From Syntrophorhabdus sp. PtaU1.Bin058 (lineage in GTDB: Bacteria; Desulfobacterota; Syntrophorhabdia; Syntrophorhabdales; Syntrophorhabdaceae): a DNA stretch of 64,000 bases. The notes under the pieces are model-generated. The model made no database searches, had not been told where the DNA came from, and was given only the letters and a program-made list of their open reading frames with translations. The position numbers and the translations under genes were made by a program. Of this stretch, positions 35,254 to 43,739 are shown piece by piece (position 1 is the stretch's first letter; every line of letters starts with the position of its first letter). The stretch is from contig MVRS01000074.1 of NCBI GenBank assembly GCA_002067975.1, positions 20,871 to 84,870 of the forward strand. The letters run 5' to 3'.

Positions 35254-37086
35254 TTATGCCCTTCGGTAGATGACCGCGCTCGATGGGCTCAGTGAAACAG
35301 GGGTCCTGCCATGACAGGATGTTATAACGCGATCCGCTGTCCCCTGGCCCATGCCTCCCCATTCTGCGGAGGAAGAGTCGAGCACCCTTTCCCATGTGCC
35401 TTTTTTGATTGCAGGTGAAACAGATACAGACCTGTCATTGAAATTATAAAAACAGAGTATCTCTTCATCCTTATGCCATCTTCTCACGAAAAGGACCTTG
35501 TCTTCCGTAAACCCCTTTACCTCCATCGCTTTTTTTGAGAGATTTTTCAGGGAAGGAATGGTCTTCCGCAGGTCGATCAGGTGTTTGTAAAATTCATAGA
35601 GCATCCTGTGAGTTCCCTGTGAACAAAGGCCGATGTTCAACATAGAGGCGAGGAAGGTGCCTTCGGCCTGGGGGTCGGCCATCGGGCCGTCCCATCCGAA
35701 GGAAGAAAATTCTTCGCTTCTCCCCTTTTTTACTGCTTCGATGAGGGCCGCATCCGAGTGGTGTATAAAATAATTGAAGGGCGCCGTTTCCCCGTATTCT
35801 TCCCCCATAAACAGAAGAGGAAGAAAAGGCGACAGGATCACTGCGGCAGCGGCAAGCTTGAGCCTTTCCTGCGAATGCTTCGGACTGAGCCTGTCGCCGT
35901 GCCTCCGGTTGCCCACCTGATCGTGGTTCTGCGAGAATACGATGAACTGTTCCGCCGGTCTCCTCCTTGAAGAATTTCCGTGTCTCCGCTTTCTGTAGAC
36001 GGAATACTCGCCGGAATAGACAAAGCCCTCGCGATATGCCTTGACTAAGTGTGACAGTTTCCCGAAGTCCCGGTAATAACCGTCCGATTCGCCTGTTATG
36101 AGCGTATGCAGGGCATGATGGAAGTCGTCGTTCCACAGGGCGTTGATACCATATCCGCCGTTTTTATGAGGTTCTATGACCCTTGCATCGTTGAGATCGC
36201 TCTCCGTAATGACGTAGACGTTCCTTCCCAGTTCTTGCGAAAGCACGTGAACCGATTCCGCAAGCTCCTGCAAAAAATGTCTTGCGCTGAAATCGAAGAT
36301 GCCGTGTATCGCGTCGATCCTGAGGGCGTCGATGTGGTATCGCGAGATCCAGTGCAGCGCGTTGCTGATGAAATAATGCCGTACCTCGTCGCTGTATGGC
36401 CCGTCAAAATTTATCGCGTCTCCCCAGGGCGTCCTGTACCGATCGGTGAAATAGGGCCCGAAATCGCCGAGATAATTTCCCTCAGGCCCAAGGTGGTTGT
36501 AAACAACGTCGAGTATGACCGCAATGCCCGCCTTATGGCATGCGTTGACAAGAAGTTTAAGGCCATCGGGCCCGCCGTAAGAATTTTGCGGCGCAAAGGG
36601 ATATGTCCCGTCGTATCCCCAGTTCCTTTCACCGGGACATTGCGCGACGGGCATCAGTTCTATGGCGGTGATGCCGAGGTCCGTCAGATAGGGCAGGCGG
36701 GATATTATCCCTTCGAAGGTGCCTTCGGGCGTGAAGGCGCCCACGTGCAGCTCGTATATTACGTAATCCGGGAGCAATATGCCCTTCCAGTGAGCGTCCT
36801 CCCAGAGGAACGACCCGTGGTCGACTATCCGGGATGGGCCGTGGACGCCATGAGGTTGAAAGTGAGACACCGGATCGGGCCTGTCGAGTTCATTATTAAG
36901 TCGATAAAGATAGAGCGTCCCGGGGAATGCGTCTTCCACAAAGGTTTTCCAGTATCCCTTTGGGTCCTTTTCCATGGGTATCAGCCGTGCCCCGGCATCG
37001 TCCGTCTTCACGGAGACCTCATGCGCAAAGGGGGCCCAGACAGTAAAAACGCTCTTACCGTGTCCCTGATAATGAGAACCGATCAT
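35254..37086 (-). CDS. treZ: Malto-oligosyltrehalose trehalohydrolase
   Basis: A GH13 enzyme of 610 residues that releases free trehalose from the TreY product. An N-terminal early-set beta domain (KSVFTVWAPFAHEVSVKTDD) is followed by the barrel with ILDVVYNHLGPEGNYLGDFG, ALRIDAIHGIFD (nucleophile Asp), YVITESDLND (Glu) and VFSQNHDQVGNR (Asp). The GPEGNYLG sequence and WGDAINFDG are typical of TreZ. First gene of the treZ-GH57-treY-GT2 string, all within 20 bp of one another. Confidence 0.96.
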   Translation of the reverse strand: MIGSHYQGHGKSVFTVWAPFAHEVSVKTDDAGARLIPMEKDPKGYWKTFVEDAFPGTLYLYRLNNELDRPDPVSHFQPHGVHGPSRIVDHGSFLWEDAHWKGILLPDYVIYELHVGAFTPEGTFEGIISRLPYLTDLGITAIELMPVAQCPGERNWGYDGTYPFAPQNSYGGPDGLKLLVNACHKAGIAVILDVVYNHLGPEGNYLGDFGPYFTDRYRTPWGDAINFDGPYSDEVRHYFISNALHWISRYHIDALRIDAIHGIFDFSARHFLQELAESVHVLSQELGRNVYVITESDLNDARVIEPHKNGGYGINALWNDDFHHALHTLITGESDGYYRDFGKLSHLVKAYREGFVYSGEYSVYRKRRHGNSSRRRPAEQFIVFSQNHDQVGNRRHGDRLSPKHSQERLKLAAAAVILSPFLPLLFMGEEYGETAPFNYFIHHSDAALIEAVKKGRSEEFSSFGWDGPMADPQAEGTFLASMLNIGLCSQGTHRMLYEFYKHLIDLRKTIPSLKNLSKKAMEVKGFTEDKVLFVRRWHKDEEILCFYNFNDRSVSVSPAIKKGTWERVLDSSSAEWGGMGQGTADRVITSCHGRTPVSLSPSSAVIYRRA

Positions 37087-37106
37087 GTTCCGGCACCACA
37101 GGGTTT

Positions 37107-37394
37107 TTATTTAAATCTTGTTTTAACGTTGTCCAGCGTGGTTTTCAGGTCTTCCCAGATCTTTTCAATGCCGGTCGCAACGTCTTCCCATGCGCCCTCG
37201 CCCTTATTCTTCAGTTCCTCTAATCTTTGTGCGGCCGTCTCCTTTTTCTGATTCAGCGTCTCAATCTGCTTAGCATACTCGTTCCTGGTATCGGCCTTGA
37301 CCTTTTCTTTTTTTGCAATAAGTGCATCGATCTGTGAGTTCCATTCCTTCAATTGGCCCGTGAGTTTTTCGATATACATTTCCCTTTTATTCAT
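37107..37394 (-). CDS. Small coiled-coil protein
   Basis: A 95-residue, highly charged protein with a long heptad region (about 5-70) and a C-terminal amphipathic segment GIEKIWEDLKTTLDNVKTRF. No signal peptide. Such proteins with WEDLKxxxDNVK tails are often found beside stress or osmoadaptation genes, but no function is known. It lies 20 bp upstream of treZ, so it may be the first gene of that operon. Ribosome site on the minus strand is AGGGGGTGACC. Confidence 0.72.
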   Translation of the reverse strand: MNKREMYIEKLTGQLKEWNSQIDALIAKKEKVKADTRNEYAKQIETLNQKKETAAQRLEELKNKGEGAWEDVATGIEKIWEDLKTTLDNVKTRFK

Positions 37395-37697
37395 TGGTCA
37401 CCCCCTGATTGTTAATTGGTTATTACATTATACATGAAAGCCTACCAGAAAAACAAATCCCGTAGCCGTAGCGTAAGGGACAGTGAATAGTATATAGTAT
37501 ATCATATATAGCGAACCGCAAGAAGAACCAATGCCCGATACTGAATACTATAGCATAGCGCAAAGCGCAGGGCGCATAGCGGAACACCCGTAAGGCGTAA
37601 GGGAAAAGCCGTTCAACGTTACAACAAACAAAATAGACAGAGCCGGTTTCTTGTGTCTTTCAACTATCTACTATTCACTATCGACTATCGACTGCCT
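37395..37697. repeat. Intergenic word-repeat tract 10
   Basis: A 303-bp gap without a gene. It holds GGGACAGTGAATAGTATATA, ATCATATATAGCGAACCGCA, GTAAGGCGTAAGGGAAAAGC, CCGTTCAACGTT and, inverted, CTATTCACTATCGACTATCG. Left and right halves are partly complementary. Confidence 0.75.
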
Positions 37698-38969
37698 CTA
37701 TGAGATCTTAAGGTTGTTAATAACAGATCCGTCCTGGAAGGACAGGGCGTTGAAGTCGGTCTTAGCGGCCGTGGGGTACACGATGCAGTTCGTGCCTATC
37801 TGTGTTTGATCGGGGATCTCGGCCCATTTTCCGATGAGGGTTATACCGGAATTGAGCTGTTCCGGAAATTCGGTATTCACGTTTTCAGGATTGCCGATAC
37901 CGAGGGTGCAATTCCTGCCGATCACCACGCGCTTATCAACGATACACCTGTTAACGGAGGCACCCGATTTTACAACGGTATCATGCATAATGACAGAATC
38001 TTGGATAAATGCACCTTTTTCCACGATCACACCGGGAGAGAGTACCGAGCGCCGGACCCGACCCTTGATAACACAACCGGGTGAGATTGCCGAATTGAAT
38101 ACCTCTGCTTCATCGGTAATGCGGATGGGCGGACGGTCGTAAGAGGGGCCTTCGGCGATAACGTTCGTCTTGGTTTTCCACGCTTCAGGATTGAGGCGCG
38201 ATCGCGGGTCCAGGAGGTCCATGTTGGCGTCCCAGTAAGCCTGGATGGTTCCCACATCCTTCCAGTAACCTTTAAAAGGATACGCGTATACATTCCCTTC
38301 ACGCATGGCCTTCGGGATTATGTGGTGTCCGAAATCGATCTTGTCTGTTTTTTTCAGCATAGCAACGAGGTAGTCCCTGTCAAAGACGTATATCCCCATG
38401 GATGCAAGGGTTGAGCGCGCCCGCTTTGGTTTTTCCTCCCAGTCGATGATCCTGTGCTTGCCGTCAATAATGCCGATACCGAAATTGTGTGTCTCTGCCT
38501 CGGGGACCTGGATCATGCCTATTGTTACCTTTGCATTGTGATCGCGATGGAACCCGACAAGCGAACCGTAGTCCATTGCGTAGATGTGATCGCCGGAGAG
38601 GATCAGTACGTTACTGTAATCCCTGGCGGAGGTGATAAAGTCCAGGTTCTGCCTCACGGCGTCTGCTGTTCCTTTATACCAATCCCAATCCTTTTCGCCT
38701 GTCTTGGGCGGCAGTATCTTGATGCTTCTCGTGCGGCCCGACAGGTCCCACGCAGAACCGTCGCCGATATGATCCATCAATGAAAGGGGCTTGTATTGTG
38801 TAAGAACGGCTACCTTGGTGAGACCCGAATTTGCTATATTGCTCAATGTGAAGTCGATGATCCGGTATATGCCCCCAAAGGGAACTGCCGGTTTTGCCCT
38901 GAGGCGCACCAGGATATTTAATCTGCTGCCGATACCGCCGGCCAGGAGAATGGTAAGGGTCTTCCTCAT
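37698..38969 (-). CDS. glgC: Glucose-1-phosphate adenylyltransferase
   Basis: It makes ADP-glucose from glucose 1-phosphate and ATP for glycogen (and TreT-type) synthesis. 423 residues: N-terminal nucleotide loop LAGGIGSRLNILVRLRAKPA with the Arg/Lys of the allosteric/ATP site, VPFGGIYRIIDFTLSN, ILSGDHIYAMDYGSL with the catalytic Asp, and a C-terminal left-handed beta helix (about 290-420). Its start overlaps the stop of an upstream paralogue by 4 bp. As this copy has the full GxGxRL loop it is the likely catalytic one. Confidence 0.94.
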   Translation of the reverse strand: MRKTLTILLAGGIGSRLNILVRLRAKPAVPFGGIYRIIDFTLSNIANSGLTKVAVLTQYKPLSLMDHIGDGSAWDLSGRTRSIKILPPKTGEKDWDWYKGTADAVRQNLDFITSARDYSNVLILSGDHIYAMDYGSLVGFHRDHNAKVTIGMIQVPEAETHNFGIGIIDGKHRIIDWEEKPKRARSTLASMGIYVFDRDYLVAMLKKTDKIDFGHHIIPKAMREGNVYAYPFKGYWKDVGTIQAYWDANMDLLDPRSRLNPEAWKTKTNVIAEGPSYDRPPIRITDEAEVFNSAISPGCVIKGRVRRSVLSPGVIVEKGAFIQDSVIMHDTVVKSGASVNRCIVDKRVVIGRNCTLGIGNPENVNTEFPEQLNSGITLIGKWAEIPDQTQIGTNCIVYPTAAKTDFNALSFQDGSVINNLKIS

Positions 38970-40204
38970 TGGATGGTATCCCCCGGTGCAAAGTGACTTT
39001 TCTTGAAATGCTCCGGGCCGAGGTTCGGGAATATCGTTACCCCGTGAGATATCGTAATGCCTTCCGGTATGTCCGTGCCGCGTCCGATAATGCAGAGCTT
39101 GCCGGCATCATGGGCTTCACCTACTCTGGCGTTCCTCCCTGCACGGACCTTGTTGTCGGCGATTGTCCTCGTGATCCTGGCGTTCCTCCCTATCTTTGTG
39201 TCGAAAAAGAGTATTGAATCCTTTACCACCGCACCACTATCTATCTCAACCCCGGAGAAGAGTATCGAGTTTATTACCGTACCCTTTATACGGCATCCTG
39301 AGTAAAGGAGGGAGTTTTTTATTATCGCAGAAGACCCTACGAATGCAGGTTGCCTGTCCTGGATGTCCCAGTGGGCCAGATTTGTAACCACGTCCCAGGT
39401 ATCTATAGCTAATCCCGGGTTATTACCCAGCAGGTCCATGCTCGTCTCCCAGTATTCCTGAGGTGTGCGGGTATATCCCCAATACCCGGAATGCTTGAAG
39501 CCGTAAACCCTGTACCGTTTGAGGAGTGCAGGGATAATGTCTCTGCCGAATTCATGAGAGCTTGCCCGTGCATTTGCCTCGAGGGCCTCAACGAGGACCT
39601 CGGGCCTGAAGACATATATGGTAAGGGATGCCCAGTCAAAGGCAGGCCGGTCGGGCTTTTCGATATATTTCAGCAACCTCCCGCCGCGGGCATCTTCGTC
39701 CTGAATCAGGCCGAGACCAAACCGGTGAGCGCCTTCGCGGGGGACCTTCGTGAAGGCCACGGTGAGATCGGCCCTTTTTTCACGGTGAAATTCGATTATA
39801 TCCCGGTAGTCCATCCTGTATACATGGTCTCCGGATAGTATGAGAATAAGATCGGGTTGATTAAGCCTTATGAAATCGAGATTCTGGTAAACGGCATCAG
39901 CAGTCCCCTTGTACCAGTCAGACTCGCCCAGCCCCTTGAAAGGGGGCAGGATCGTTGCAAAGCGCTTCCTCCCTATCATGCCCCAGGGCGCTCCGTTTGA
40001 GATGTGCTCCATTAGATGAAACGGTCTGTATTGGGAGAATATCCCCACGCGTCCTATGCCGGAATGCATGAGGTTGCTCATGGGGAAATCGATAATCCGG
40101 TAAAGCCCGCCGAAAGGCAAGATGGACTTGGGCCTGAAGAAGGTGAGCACGCCCAGATCATCTACCCTGCCGCCGGCCAAGATCAATGCGAGGACGTCTT
40201 TCAT
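38966..40204 (-). CDS. Glucose-1-phosphate adenylyltransferase paralogue, divergent nucleotide loop
   Basis: A 412-residue relative of the neighbouring GlgC: VLALILAGGRVDDLGVLTFF replaces the usual GGxGxRLxPLT loop, while RPKSILPFGGLYRIIDF, LILSGDHVYRMDYRDI and the beta helix remain. Loss of the canonical loop recalls regulatory GlgD or plant large subunits, which assemble with an active GlgC. It may be a regulatory partner in a heterotetramer, or an active enzyme of a divergent class. The translational overlap with glgC supports subunit partnership. Confidence 0.85.
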   Translation of the reverse strand: MKDVLALILAGGRVDDLGVLTFFRPKSILPFGGLYRIIDFPMSNLMHSGIGRVGIFSQYRPFHLMEHISNGAPWGMIGRKRFATILPPFKGLGESDWYKGTADAVYQNLDFIRLNQPDLILILSGDHVYRMDYRDIIEFHREKRADLTVAFTKVPREGAHRFGLGLIQDEDARGGRLLKYIEKPDRPAFDWASLTIYVFRPEVLVEALEANARASSHEFGRDIIPALLKRYRVYGFKHSGYWGYTRTPQEYWETSMDLLGNNPGLAIDTWDVVTNLAHWDIQDRQPAFVGSSAIIKNSLLYSGCRIKGTVINSILFSGVEIDSGAVVKDSILFFDTKIGRNARITRTIADNKVRAGRNARVGEAHDAGKLCIIGRGTDIPEGITISHGVTIFPNLGPEHFKKSHFAPGDTIQ

Positions 40205-40337
40205 GGGAGAAACCTCTCAACGTTCTGCGGCAATGAACAATGTGCCCGTATCACGGCCGATATTTATACTATATCATGCCGAAGCCCTGTTTTTCCAGAA
40301 ATAGACCATATTATCCTTCATCGTACACCATATTTCG

Positions 40338-40790
40338 CTATCGTACCCATACGTAGTCCTTGTGGATCCACCCGGTATCCTTATCTTCATCGATTATCTT
40401 GATCCATGATCCCTTCCTCTTGAGTACCCTGGCTGAATAATATTTTTCCATGGGCTTATCGAACCGTTTCTCGTAATGCAGGCCCGGCCCTGTCCGCACG
40501 TTCACCCCTTCTGTATTTACAACAACACAACGGTATTTGCTTGTTAAAAGATTCCTGTATACCCAGAGGACCGTATTGTCCACGTCCTTAACCGCATACC
40601 AGTTGCCCGACAGGGATACACCGACCTTTTCAAAGGGCATATACCTGTACACTGTCCAGCCTATTTCATAGTTTGTACCAGGACCTGTCCGGAGGTTTGC
40701 CTCTTTCACTTTTACGCAGAGCGCATCAAGGGTGCTGCTGCACACTATGAATAAGAAACATACAAAGATAAGGGTACGGCCTGTTTTCAT
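40338..40790 (-). CDS. Exported protein with two SH3b domains
   Basis: 150 residues from the ATG at 40790, which follows AAGGAGGGC; a longer frame to 40868 lacks such a site. A signal peptide (TLIFVCFLFIVCSSTLDALC, residues about 5-24) is followed by two bacterial SH3 repeats, each starting with the NLRTGPG/NVRTGPG motif (near 33 and 94) and ending in a WV or WIHKDYVWV strand. SH3b domains bind peptidoglycan, so it is probably a periplasmic wall-associated protein. Cys after the hydrophobic stretch could be a lipobox remnant. Confidence 0.85.
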   Translation of the reverse strand: MKTGRTLIFVCFLFIVCSSTLDALCVKVKEANLRTGPGTNYEIGWTVYRYMPFEKVGVSLSGNWYAVKDVDNTVLWVYRNLLTSKYRCVVVNTEGVNVRTGPGLHYEKRFDKPMEKYYSARVLKRKGSWIKIIDEDKDTGWIHKDYVWVR

Positions 40791-40822
40791 GATGCCCTCC
40801 TTCGGATTTATTGTGATGTATT

Positions 40823-42034
40823 TCAAAGTTCTATGATGCTTTTGCCCTTGTTCTCTATTGCGTACCACACAGAAAGGTAATCACGTACCTGCCTTGTGAT
40901 GAGGAAGTTCTTCCTTACAAATTCTCTGGCCCTTTCCCCCATTGTCTTTGCCATTTCGGGTGCGTTGAGTAGTTGCCTGATCCTGAAGGCAGTTCCTTCA
41001 ATGGAGTGGACGAGAAACCCTGTGACGCCATGGGCAATCTGCAACGGGATGCCCCCCACGGCCCCGCCGATCACCGGTTTGCCCTTCCACATCGCCTCTG
41101 CCACAGTAAGACCGAACCCCTCCTTCAGTGATTTCTGGAGGACCACGCCGGCAACCCTTTGTAAGGCGTTAATGTCCCGGTCACTGAACGGGGGTAAAAG
41201 CAGGATAATGATATCGGGGTCATCGGCTGCGAATTCTTTCACCTCTTTCAACATCATTGACCCTTCAGGGTCATCGGTTGCAGGGCTTCCCGCGAGGACC
41301 AGGACGCAGTCATTATACTTTTTAACCATCCTGTATGCCTTTATAACACCAAGGGGGTCCTTGAATTTGTCAAATCTCGATACCTGGAGTATTATGGGCC
41401 TGTCGAGGGGTATGCCCAACCTTTCGACGGTCTCATTTATCTCTTCACCCGTAAGTTCCCTGTTTTTTTCGCTTAAAGGGTCAATTGACGGGGAAATGAT
41501 GAATTCGTCCATGTTCATTGCCCGCGCAAACTTTGCCACGGAAAATATCACGGCATCGTATTTCAATGCATACCGCCCAAGTGCGTTATATACATCTTTG
41601 AACGGGTTTGATACATCGATATGGCACCGCCAGATCCAGGAGCCTTTTTTCCTGAATTCCACAAGGGGACCTGGCTGCGGGTCATGGATCAGCACCGCAT
41701 CTGCATCGAGGTCGATGTTGGCGGCATTCTGTCTGTTCACTTCAAAATGGTGTTGCCACATCTCCTCCGTGATGATCTCCTTGTTCCCCTGAAGTGCGTT
41801 ATGGATCTTCTTGGTTATCTCAAAAAATACCTCGTCGCCCTTGATTACCTCCCATCGTGCGTCAATACCGAGGCTCCGGAGGATAGGGATCATCCTCTGC
41901 AATATTTCCGCTACCCCGCCTCCTTCACGCGTGGAATTGACATGGAGGAAGGACCGTCCATGGAAGACGCCGGCAAGTCTCTGGAGGAGCAACAGATCGC
42001 CCTTGGGCGATGTACCTGTATATTGGTTGATCAT
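40823..42034 (-). CDS. treT: Trehalose synthase, glycosyl-transferring
   Basis: A GT4 enzyme that makes trehalose from an NDP-glucose (ADP- or UDP-glucose) and glucose. 403 residues; the N-terminal part has LHVNSTREGGGVAEILQRM and IDARWEVIKGDEVFFEITK, which are diagnostic of TreT. The donor domain contains QVSRFDKFKDPLGVIKAYR and SLKEGFGLTVAEAMWKGKPV with the E-x7-E motif. The ADP-glucose made by the GlgC pair upstream could be its donor. Its start overlaps the next gene upstream by 4 bp. Confidence 0.93.
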   Translation of the reverse strand: MINQYTGTSPKGDLLLLQRLAGVFHGRSFLHVNSTREGGGVAEILQRMIPILRSLGIDARWEVIKGDEVFFEITKKIHNALQGNKEIITEEMWQHHFEVNRQNAANIDLDADAVLIHDPQPGPLVEFRKKGSWIWRCHIDVSNPFKDVYNALGRYALKYDAVIFSVAKFARAMNMDEFIISPSIDPLSEKNRELTGEEINETVERLGIPLDRPIILQVSRFDKFKDPLGVIKAYRMVKKYNDCVLVLAGSPATDDPEGSMMLKEVKEFAADDPDIIILLLPPFSDRDINALQRVAGVVLQKSLKEGFGLTVAEAMWKGKPVIGGAVGGIPLQIAHGVTGFLVHSIEGTAFRIRQLLNAPEMAKTMGERAREFVRKNFLITRQVRDYLSVWYAIENKGKSIIEL

Positions 42035-42708
42035 TCTTCTACCCCCATGGCTTCCATGTCGCCTCTCAATTCTTCCTCTATTTGTTCTTCAATGTGTTTC
42101 CTTATGTTTTCTATATTATGCATAAAGGGGTCTATTGCCCGGATCCTTTCCGCCAATCCCTTTTTCCCCAGGGATTCTTCAATCCATTTTGAAAAATCGT
42201 CTATCCCGCCGCCGACACGCATCCTTGCCTCATAGAAATGATAGTAAATGGACCCGATGTCCACATATTTTATAGCCATGAGAAATTCGGCAAGGTTCTT
42301 TGCCTTTAATCCTATGGGAAATACGAGGGTTACCGTCTCGTTAAAAAAGAATTCATCCCCGCGCATGGCTTCTCTGGGTTCCGGAAATCTCTCAAGGTAG
42401 TCGTCAACGACATATAACAGTTCTTTACGGAGGCCCTTGATATTATCGAATTCGTAAGGGTCTATGCTGGACAACTGCTCTGCCAGGGATCGTTCCTCGA
42501 GGCTCTCACCGGCCCAATGGGCGAAATCGTTTGTATACTCAAGGATGTGTTCTTTCAGGAAATACTGATAGGTGTGGTGGAATATGCAATCGTCGGAAAC
42601 GCGGGCTATCATATCTCTCAGCGTATGGAGGTTCCCCGCCTTTTTCCCCGTTGATTTCAGTATGCTCGTGCACTGTTTGAATTCGAATCCTTCGATCATT
42701 TTTCCCAA
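42031..42708 (-). CDS. DUF5752-like protein with internal duplication
   Basis: A 225-residue cytoplasmic protein. Two copies of one unit, about 110 residues apart, are visible: DFAHWAGESLEERSLAEQLS at 61-80 against DFSKWIEESLGKKGLAERIR at 171-190, each followed by SIDPYEFDNI or AIDPFMHNIE and preceded by FHHTYQYF or YYHFYEAR. I believe this is the DUF5752 type found beside TreT genes; its role is not known. It overlaps treT by 4 bp and the MscS gene by 13 bp. Regulation or scaffolding of TreT is a guess. Confidence 0.72.
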   Translation of the reverse strand: MGKMIEGFEFKQCTSILKSTGKKAGNLHTLRDMIARVSDDCIFHHTYQYFLKEHILEYTNDFAHWAGESLEERSLAEQLSSIDPYEFDNIKGLRKELLYVVDDYLERFPEPREAMRGDEFFFNETVTLVFPIGLKAKNLAEFLMAIKYVDIGSIYYHFYEARMRVGGGIDDFSKWIEESLGKKGLAERIRAIDPFMHNIENIRKHIEEQIEEELRGDMEAMGVEE

Positions 42709-43739
42709 CCTTTTTCCTCCCTGAGGTAGACCGTTCTGTGGGGAAAGGGTATCTCAATGCCTTCTTCTCCGAATCGTTTAAAGATCTTTTTTCTTAATTC
42801 GTGCTGCGCGAGGTATTGATCGGTGAACTCCTGTACCTGGCATATGAGGGTGAAATCGAGGGAGCTGCTGCCGAAGCCCGGTATAAACCTTACAAAGGGT
42901 GCGGGGTCCCCAAGCAGTCCCGGTATGTTCCCGACAGCCTTTTCCACCTCTTCGATGAGTACCTTTTCCACCTTTTCCGGGTCAGAGGAATAGCTGACAG
43001 AAACAGGTATCAAAAGCGACATCCTTTTTTCCGGAAGGTAATAGTTCGTTACGATGCTTTTGGCGAGCTTACTGTTCGGGATTATCACCATGTTATTGGG
43101 CAGCATCCTTATCCTCGTTACCCGCCATGTGATGTCTTCGATGTATCCTTCTTCACCGGTCTCGAGCTTCACGAAATCCCCGATCCGGATGGATCTCTCG
43201 AGGAGTATGTGGATCCCGGCAAAGAGGTTGGCAAGGGTATCCTGCAGGGCAAGGGCTACCGCAAGACCTCCTACCCCCAGGGCCGTCAGAATGGGGGTTA
43301 TGGAGACCCCCAGTGAGTTGAGCATAACCAGCAGACCTATGATGACGATCGTTCCCTTGATGATGCTGTAAACAAGGCCCGTTGTCGGTATGGGCAGGTT
43401 CGAATCTTCAATGTAGTTGCGGAAGACCCTGCCGGAAAGGCTTGCCGCGGCAAAGGTTATGGAAAGGATCACTATGACGTCGATGCTCTTATTCAGATAG
43501 TGAACATATTTTGCCGGCATTTCCGATACGGCGATACCGATGTATATCCCAATCGCGATGCACCAGTATAAGGACGGCAGGCTCAGGGAGTTGACGACCA
43601 TATTGTCGAGCTTTGTTTTCGTCCTGTGGGTCCACCTGCGCAGGGCCTTTAAGAGCACCAGCCTGATGCCGAACAGCACCAGTATCGAAAAGAGCGTTAC
43701 TGCCGAAGGGATTAGTATCTGTTTCAGATATGTTTCCAT
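42696..43739 (-). CDS. MscS-family mechanosensitive channel
   Basis: A 347-residue inner-membrane channel. Four to five N-terminal helices lead to the pore helix region ILTALGVGGLAVALALQDTL, characteristic of MscS, then the beta domain (GDFVKLETGEEGYIEDITWR and VIIPNSKLAKSIVTNYYLP) and a C-terminal alpha/beta domain ending GIEIPFPHRTVYL. It opens under membrane tension and would release trehalose and other osmolytes on dilution stress. Its start touches the M23 gene stop. Confidence 0.95.
   Translation of the reverse strand: METYLKQILIPSAVTLFSILVLFGIRLVLLKALRRWTHRTKTKLDNMVVNSLSLPSLYWCIAIGIYIGIAVSEMPAKYVHYLNKSIDVIVILSITFAAASLSGRVFRNYIEDSNLPIPTTGLVYSIIKGTIVIIGLLVMLNSLGVSITPILTALGVGGLAVALALQDTLANLFAGIHILLERSIRIGDFVKLETGEEGYIEDITWRVTRIRMLPNNMVIIPNSKLAKSIVTNYYLPEKRMSLLIPVSVSYSSDPEKVEKVLIEEVEKAVGNIPGLLGDPAPFVRFIPGFGSSSLDFTLICQVQEFTDQYLAQHELRKKIFKRFGEEGIEIPFPHRTVYLREEKGWEK

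Noticed and set aside
36106..37251. 381-residue plus-strand frame opposite treZ
   Set aside because: It mirrors the TreZ coding sequence and has no recognisable motifs.
40896..41792. 298-residue plus-strand frame opposite treT
   Set aside because: Ser-rich antisense translation without motifs; TreT is unambiguous.
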